Position numbers and translations under genes: made by a program
DNA from: Eucommia ulmoides
Taxonomy: Eukaryota > Streptophyta > Magnoliopsida > Garryales > Eucommiaceae
DNA: 64,000 bases
Direction of reading: 5' to 3'
Assembly (NCBI GenBank): GCA_016647705.1
Contig: CM028328.1
Location: 51,817,647-51,881,646 of the forward strand
The notes under the pieces: model-generated
What the model saw: the letters and a program-made list of their open reading frames with translations, nothing else
What the model was told of the DNA's origin: nothing
Database searches by the model: none
Shown here: positions 58,907 through 64,000 of the stretch, piece by piece
How positions within the stretch are numbered: the stretch's first letter is position 1
Layout of the letters: each line of letters opens with the position of its first letter

Positions 58907-60239
58907 TGATCACTCAAATTACTTACCCTAATTAAGTGCAAAATATTGTAGTATAGTGTGCTTAAGTACGGGTGTCGAACCATAGGGATCGAACTTGTGA
59001 TTATCAATTTATGACTATTTTTCTTCCTTTTGGGAAAACGATTTGAGAATTTTTGAAATTTGATTTTGGAAATAGGAAAAGAAAATATTGAAAATAAAAT
59101 AAAGAAAAGCACCAGGTTAAGAATTGTGGGTTTAGTATTTTGAAATTATGTTTTTCTTGTAATTTCTATCTAAATCGGATTTGTATAAACGAGTGTTCCT
59201 AACTACAAGCCAGAACTACTCAGAAAGATTTAGATTATTATTCTTTGGCATGGATTATCTTCGATATTCAATTTCTACATTAAACTAATCTAAGGTGAAT
59301 TAATATCTAGGCATAATCCATCCAGACCAATAATTAATCCCCAAGAATACGATTATGTGACCATTAAATCAAGACTACATATGCAAGATTTAATGTTCTA
59401 GCACTAATTGAATTTAAAACAAAATCTCTATAAGAACATTTTGATAATAAATTCAATCACAATTAAATTCATTTTTTAAAACGGAATTCCTGCCACATAA
59501 TTGTTTATACAATATCCAAATTTAAATATGAAAAATACAATATTACATAATTTCAAAAATACAATACCATAATTCTAACTTGATAGAAGGAAGTTAGGCA
59601 CTCATCGTTGTGTAGAACGGTATTTTCTTGGATACAATCCTCAAAAATACCATTTACACTTTGTACCCCATAAGAATTCAAACTTCCTCCAACAATAAAA
59701 TAAAAATAAAAGAAGAAGAAAATATATACAAATGGTGTTGAAAATGGAATATGGAATTGATATTATAATTGGATAATTCTCCCTTACATTTGATCCAAGC
59801 CTTCCTATTTATAGACAAAATTTAGGGGTAAAAAATGAAAAAATGAAAAGAATAGGGGGGGTAGCTGGCCAATTGGCCAATTGGCCAGCTGGGCCGACCA
59901 TTTTTGGTCGACCCAATGAAGGAATGCCAAGTGGGCTGCCAACCCACACAGACTGGCAGTATGGCCAGCCTGTGGGCTGTTACCCGAGCCGGTGGTTCGA
60001 TTTCTCTCTCAGGGGCGGCTCAGTTGAGCCGCCTTGCTCCAAATATCTCGTCTTTTGTTCGACTTGACATGGTTTGCTTGTTTTTCAACCGATTTGTCCC
60101 AAATTAATGTCGTTTTGTTCCAAATTCAAAATCCTACAAAAAGAAATAAAACAACTTAATTTATAATATTTTAATTTATTTAAAAGATTAACAAAACTTA
60201 ATTTAGTGGTACTAGATCGCACAAAATGCGGTGCGATCA
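58907..60239 (-). mobile_element. LTR (left copy, 3' LTR of - strand element D)
   Basis: 1333 bp, starting TGATCACTCAAATTACTT and ending GCGGTGCGATCA, so TGATCRC…GCGATCA are inverted terminal repeats. A direct copy starts at 63266. It is inserted in the copia protease, whose frame stops at 58906. The 5' flank is CCTGG. The partner flank lies outside the window. Confidence 0.85.
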
Positions 60240-61600
60240 CACCCCCAAACCTAAATTTTGCTAGTTCTCGAGCAAAACTAAATATAATAATTAAATAAAA
60301 AGTCATTTTCATAGAGAACACGATTGTATTTAGCATATGTAATAAGACTTGAAACCCCTAGGTCACCCCTAGTGGACGAGTATAGTCTCGTGAGGGTTTA
60401 CAGTAATGCTACCTACAAACATTGCAAATCCTTTTTTGTGCATATTATTTCTTACAAAATTTCTATTAGTTCTATTCAATGCTAACATATCAAATCAAGG
60501 GCAAATCAGAGTTACTAAAATAGTCATTAACCTCATAGCACGTGATTTCCAACAATATTCATTTTTGCATCCACGACATACATACAACTCTCGTTTATAA
60601 TGAATTTAGCACATAGTAACTAGTCAACTAAATTCAAGCACTCCAACAACGTTTTCCCTGATATATATAAAAATTTATAATGCAATTATAATATATATTT
60701 TTTTAAATAAATAATTTTTCTTTAAATAAATGACCGTGCAATGTTAACCCCACTGGACTTTATAAGATGTCCATGTAGCGAGTGTTAGACCAATGATCCC
60801 AATCCAGTTGGCTCGGGTATTAGGTGTTAAGACATCCCTCAAGCTTAATAACTCGAACAAATTAGGCTTCAAAGTTATCGAGCCACTTATCGTCTTGACA
60901 AATCACTTCCCCCTTTTGACGTGAATCTCGAAGCTTACTGAGGTAAGAGACCCGGTTACTCAGCGAAAGTTCATCATTAAGACAAATTTTTTTTAAATAT
61001 CAGGGATAGGTTATTTTCACGTCAAAATTCAGTAAACCAACTTATGTACTAAATTTAAAATAAAAGAAAGTTGGCATGAATGTAAAGGTCGAAAAATAAA
61101 ATATTTTTTAAAAATAAGTTCTCTGTTCCAATGATTATTTTAGCTAACTCAAAATTTGACAGACATATCAACATAGGATAAATTGATAAAGTTTTAGTGT
61201 GAAATAAAATATTAGCAAGAATACAAACATTTAGCCCCCCAAACCTAAATCTAGCATTGTACTCAATGTGAAAATTACGAAATTAGATTTGGTAAGGAGA
61301 GAGACAACCTGACGTATTGGATTTGCTTGTTTGTACTGAGTCGATGTAAACTGCTCGTAAACCTGTCTAACAGAACACTCAAGGAAACTTATCAAATCAA
61401 AAGTAAAAATAAAAAATAAAATGACACAGTAGGTTGCCTCCCACTCAGCGCTAAAGTTAACGTCTTCAGTCGGACGATGAGTGTCTTAACCCCACTAACC
61501 ATAGTGAAGTAACCCGCTCCTCCCCTTCTGTTGATTTACTCTCCAGTCAATCAGGGATGAGTCACAGGTGGCACTCAAATTTCTCAACTTCTTTCCCAGA

Positions 61601-62356
61601 TCAAATCCCATTTTTTTTTCTGTGGGACTTACTTGGTAACTTGTTTATTAAGCCCCCAAATTGAAGTTGAGTTACATTAACCCATTGAATATGACATGAA
61701 TCGTTCATGATTTTGGTTGACGGTTGATCCACCGCATAAAAAAGATAAACATTAATTTTGGAATAAAGTGGAAAAGGTATTATGGATGTTTTAATCATAG
61801 GAAGATTACTTGAATGTGTCATTGGTGGTTGGATCTCATCTTTATAATTTCCAACCCTAAGCTCCTTTACGTACGTATTTTCGACTTCTATGCTCACCGA
61901 CTCACCATCACTCTTGTATCCTACTTCATTCTCTTCCTCACTAACTGGTGATGGTTGAGCCAGAAATGGCTCCAACTTGGAATTATCTCGTTGGGGTTCT
62001 TCACCAGTTTCGCTCAGTTGTGGTTCTTTTAACAATTTTTCATATCTCTCTTGTTCTAGACCACTCTCCTTATCACTTACCCGAATGTCATTCTTTAGGC
62101 CATTTTTTGCAATTTCCTCTTTTACTAATTCAATGATTCGCCCAATTAGGTTTTCTTTCCAGTCTATCTCTTCAAATTGCTTTTTCAAGGATATAGCTCG
62201 CTTTTCTAAGATTTGGTTTTGCCTTTCTGAGATTTGGCCTTGCTCTGTTAAGGATTGGTGGTTTTCCGCTAAGATTTGATGTTGTTCTGCGAAGGCTTGG
62301 CTACTCTCTTCTAGGGATTGGTGTTGCTCTTCCAAGATTATTAGAAATTGTTGCAT
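61601..62356 (-). CDS. gag-like coiled-coil protein of element D (251 codons)
   Basis: Starts MQQFLIILEEQHQSLEESSQ and continues with four or five near-repeats of EQHQxLxExxQ/E (residues 8-55), a strongly predicted coiled coil. It then becomes acidic (EEENEVGYKSDGESVSIEVE) and ends …KLPSKSHRKKNGI. Coiled coils of this kind (…QLLQGQ…SxxxxExQLGQL) are usual near the gag C-terminus of plant Athila/Tat gypsy elements. It lies in the same frame as the upstream Tyr-rich ORF (62677-62384), with one stop between. It may be the downstream part of one protein reached by readthrough, or the result of a mutation. Function beyond particle assembly is not inferable. Confidence 0.55.
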   Translation of the reverse strand: MQQFLIILEEQHQSLEESSQAFAEQHQILAENHQSLTEQGQISERQNQILEKRAISLKKQFEEIDWKENLIGRIIELVKEEIAKNGLKNDIRVSDKESGLEQERYEKLLKEPQLSETGEEPQRDNSKLEPFLAQPSPVSEEENEVGYKSDGESVSIEVENTYVKELRVGNYKDEIQPPMTHSSNLPMIKTSIIPFPLYSKINVYLFYAVDQPSTKIMNDSCHIQWVNVTQLQFGGLINKLPSKSHRKKNGI

Positions 62357-62383
62357 TAAAATGGATTTAGAATTCCTAGCTCC

Positions 62384-62677
62384 TTAGGGAAATGGTGGTT
62401 GACCTTGGGGTTGATAATAGGATTGATCGTAAAGATACGACCCTGAAGGCTCACTATAATAATGTTGATCCCATTCGTAATTATTCAAGTATTGATTAGA
62501 CTCGGGAAACGGATAATACGGATCGAGATAAACATTATTATAGGGATATGTGGGATTTTGGTAATTGTACGAATATTGATTGGTGAAATAGTTTGGGTTT
62601 TGGTATATTGTACATGAGTAAGGATTAGGTTGTGATTTTGCAAACGTAATGTCAAATCCTCCAAAGTAATTATCCAT
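62384..62677 (-). CDS. Tyr/Asn/Gln/Pro-rich gag-like ORF of element D (97 codons)
   Basis: Reads MDNYFGGFDITFAKSQPNPY, then YQNPNYFTNQYSYNYQNPTY and later QSYYQPQGQPPFP-stop. More than a quarter of residues are Tyr and Asn/Gln is high, giving a low-complexity, prion-like composition. Plant Athila-type gags carry a related NPYSNTYNPGWRNHPNFSW segment, so I place it in gag. It is in the same frame as the coiled-coil ORF 27 bases downstream (321 bases between start codons). Confidence 0.55.
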   Translation of the reverse strand: MDNYFGGFDITFAKSQPNPYSCTIYQNPNYFTNQYSYNYQNPTYPYNNVYLDPYYPFPESNQYLNNYEWDQHYYSEPSGSYLYDQSYYQPQGQPPFP

Positions 62678-62754
62678 TTACTTTGATCTCATTTTTTTTT
62701 TTTTTTTTTTTTTTGTTTTTTGTTTTTGTTTTTAAGCAGTTAATTATATTAACA

Positions 62755-63040
62755 ATGAGGGTGGTGGTCTTAACCAGCCGATCTCTATGATAATAATAAT
62801 AAAAAAAATAAAAAAATGAGAATGGTGATCTTAACCAGCCGATCTCTATAATAATAATAAAAAGACAAGAAAAATGAGAGTGGTGGTCTTAGCCAGCTGA
62901 TCTCTATAATAATAATAATAATAATAAGGAAAGGAAAATGAGGGTGGTGGTCTTAGTCAACCGATCTCTACAATAATAATAAATAGAAAAGAAAAATGAG
63001 GGTGGTGGTCTTAGCCGGCCGATCTCTACAATATATATAT
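62755..63040 (-). repeat. five-copy ~60-bp tandem array in the element D leader
   Basis: The unit ATGAGGGTGGTGGTCTTAGC, then CAGCCGATCTCTATAATAATAATAA starts near 62755, 62816, 62874, 62938 and 62996, spaced 61, 58, 64 and 58 bp. Core positions are well conserved and the AAT spacer varies. It lies between the primer site and the gag ORF. Confidence 0.85.
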
Positions 63041-63265
63041 AAATATATATTTTATTATTTTTTTGAAGAAAAGAAAAAGAAAAATGACGGAATAACTTGA
63101 ATCCTTGCTTGAAGATGTGGTGTGAAAAATTGGATTAGGGTTAACCTGAAAACAAATAAACTCAAGAAAGAAAACAAATGAATTTATACAGGCAGAGAAA
63201 GAAAAAAACATAATAATAATAATTAATAATTAGCGATGCCAATCCCTAGCAACGGCGCCAAAATT

Positions 63266-64000
63266 TGATCGCTCAAATTACTTACCCTAATTAAGCGCAA
63301 AATATTGTAATATAGTATGTTTAAGTATGAGTGTCGAACCACAAGGATCAGACTTATAATTATCAATTTCCGACTATTTTTCTTCCTTTGGGGAAAACGA
63401 TTTGAGAATTTTTGAAATTTGATTTTGGAAATAGGAAAAGAAAATATTGAAAATAAAACAAAGAAAAGCACCAGATTAAGAATTGTGGGTTTAGTATTTT
63501 GAAATTATGCTTTTCTTGTAATTTCTATCTAAATCGGATTTGTATAAACGAGAGTTTCTAACTACAAGCCGGAACTACTCAGAAAGATTTAGATTATTAT
63601 TCTCTGGCATGGATTATCTTCGATATTTAATTCCTACATTAAACTAATCTAAGGTGAATTAATATCCATCCAGACCAATAATCAATCTACAAGAATACGA
63701 TTATGTGACCATTAAATCAAGACTACATGTGCAAGATTTAATGTTCTAGCAGTGATTGGATTTAAAGCAAAATCTCTACAAGAACATTTTGACAATAAAT
63801 TCAATCACAATTAAATTCATTTTTTGAAACGGAATTCCTGCCACATAATTATTTATACAATATCCAAATTTAAATAAGAAAAATACAATATTACATAATT
63901 TCAAAAATACAATACCACAACTCTAATTTGATAGAAAGAAGTTAGCCACTCATCGTTGTGTAGAACGGTGTTTTCTTGGATACAATCCTAAAAAGTACTG
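63266..64000 (-). mobile_element. LTR (right copy, 5' LTR of element D, cut by window end)
   Basis: TGATCGCTCAAATTACTT… matches 58907 onward in the same orientation over 735 bp, with many substitutions and one clear indel (GCATAATCC… segment lost near 63665). The divergence says the insertion is not recent. Confidence 0.85.

Larger units (their letters stand above)
60240..63265 (-). mobile_element. internal region of gypsy-type element D (Athila/Tat-like, non-autonomous)
   Basis: Only 3.0 kb separates the LTRs. On the - strand a primer site TTTTGGCGCCGTTGCTAGGG (about 63263-63244) follows the 5' LTR. It matches the 3' end of plant tRNA-Asp with few changes, as in Athila/Tat elements. The polypurine tract TTTAGGTTTGGGGGTG (60255-60240) precedes the 3' LTR. 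It encodes two gag-like frames (62384-62677 and 61601-62356) but no protease, RT, RNase H or integrase, so it is a gag-only (TR-GAG/LARD-like) derivative. 60240-61600 is non-coding. One patch has CTAGGGGTGACC-type palindromic words (60355-60395). Confidence 0.75.

Noticed and set aside
62755..63040. CRISPR-like regular repeat spacing (58-64 bp)
   Set aside because: Repeats are long and spacers are near-identical low-complexity AAT DNA. It lies within a plant LTR retrotransposon, so it is a minisatellite.

Overview
The window looks like nuclear DNA from a flowering plant, probably a dicot. It is AT-rich, its genes have introns, and it is crowded with plant-type transposable elements (PIF/Harbinger, Helitron, copia, gypsy, SINE, TRIM and hAT-like MITEs). 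I see one clear host gene, a trehalose-6-phosphate phosphatase (TPP) at about 34.28-42.24 kb on the + strand. It has 13 exons, 11 of them coding, for a 383-residue enzyme. Its leader carries a 17-codon upstream ORF split by an intron, which I think is a conserved-peptide uORF. No species can be named from the sequence.

Layout. 0-0.3 kb: the end of a copia element and its LTR. 1.56-2.41 kb: a probable solo LTR. 2.9-3.54 kb: a MITE holding a tRNA-type SINE with a perfect 13-bp target duplication. 3.77-23.18 kb: a Russian-doll nest of one PIF/Harbinger family. Element A holds an inverted copy B and a large copy C1 that carries remnants of both Harbinger proteins. C1 holds a short copy C2 and, inside an intron of its dead transposase gene, a 10.8-kb Helitron (9235-20029). 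The Helitron encodes a RepHel transposase broken by one frameshift, and an intact 218-codon ORF of unknown role. 23.7-25.5 kb: a hAT-like MITE whose terminus and flank were amplified in tandem with (AAT)n tracts. 25.5-34.2 kb: mostly non-coding, with copia debris, a MITE and an ABRE/G-box cluster upstream of TPP.

34.28-42.24 kb: TPP. Its introns and 3' flank hold a LINE scrap, two related LTR-like pieces, a MITE and a 5S-rRNA-derived (Cassandra-like) relic. 43.23 to about 48.35 kb: a second, non-autonomous Helitron on the - strand that has captured three exons of a callose synthase gene, introns included. 51.57-54.83 kb: a small cysteine-rich reading frame split by a 2.9-kb solo LTR with a perfect 5-bp target duplication. 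55.3-58.9 kb: a decayed copia element on the - strand, interrupted in its protease by a gypsy-type element on the - strand (58907 to beyond 64000). That element has two LTRs, a tRNA-Asp-type primer site, a 60-bp tandem array and a gag-like ORF pair.

Apart from TPP, most coding capacity here is transposon-derived and most of it is broken. The intact-looking exceptions are the Helitron 218-codon ORF and the two gypsy internal ORFs, which share a frame but are separated by one stop.
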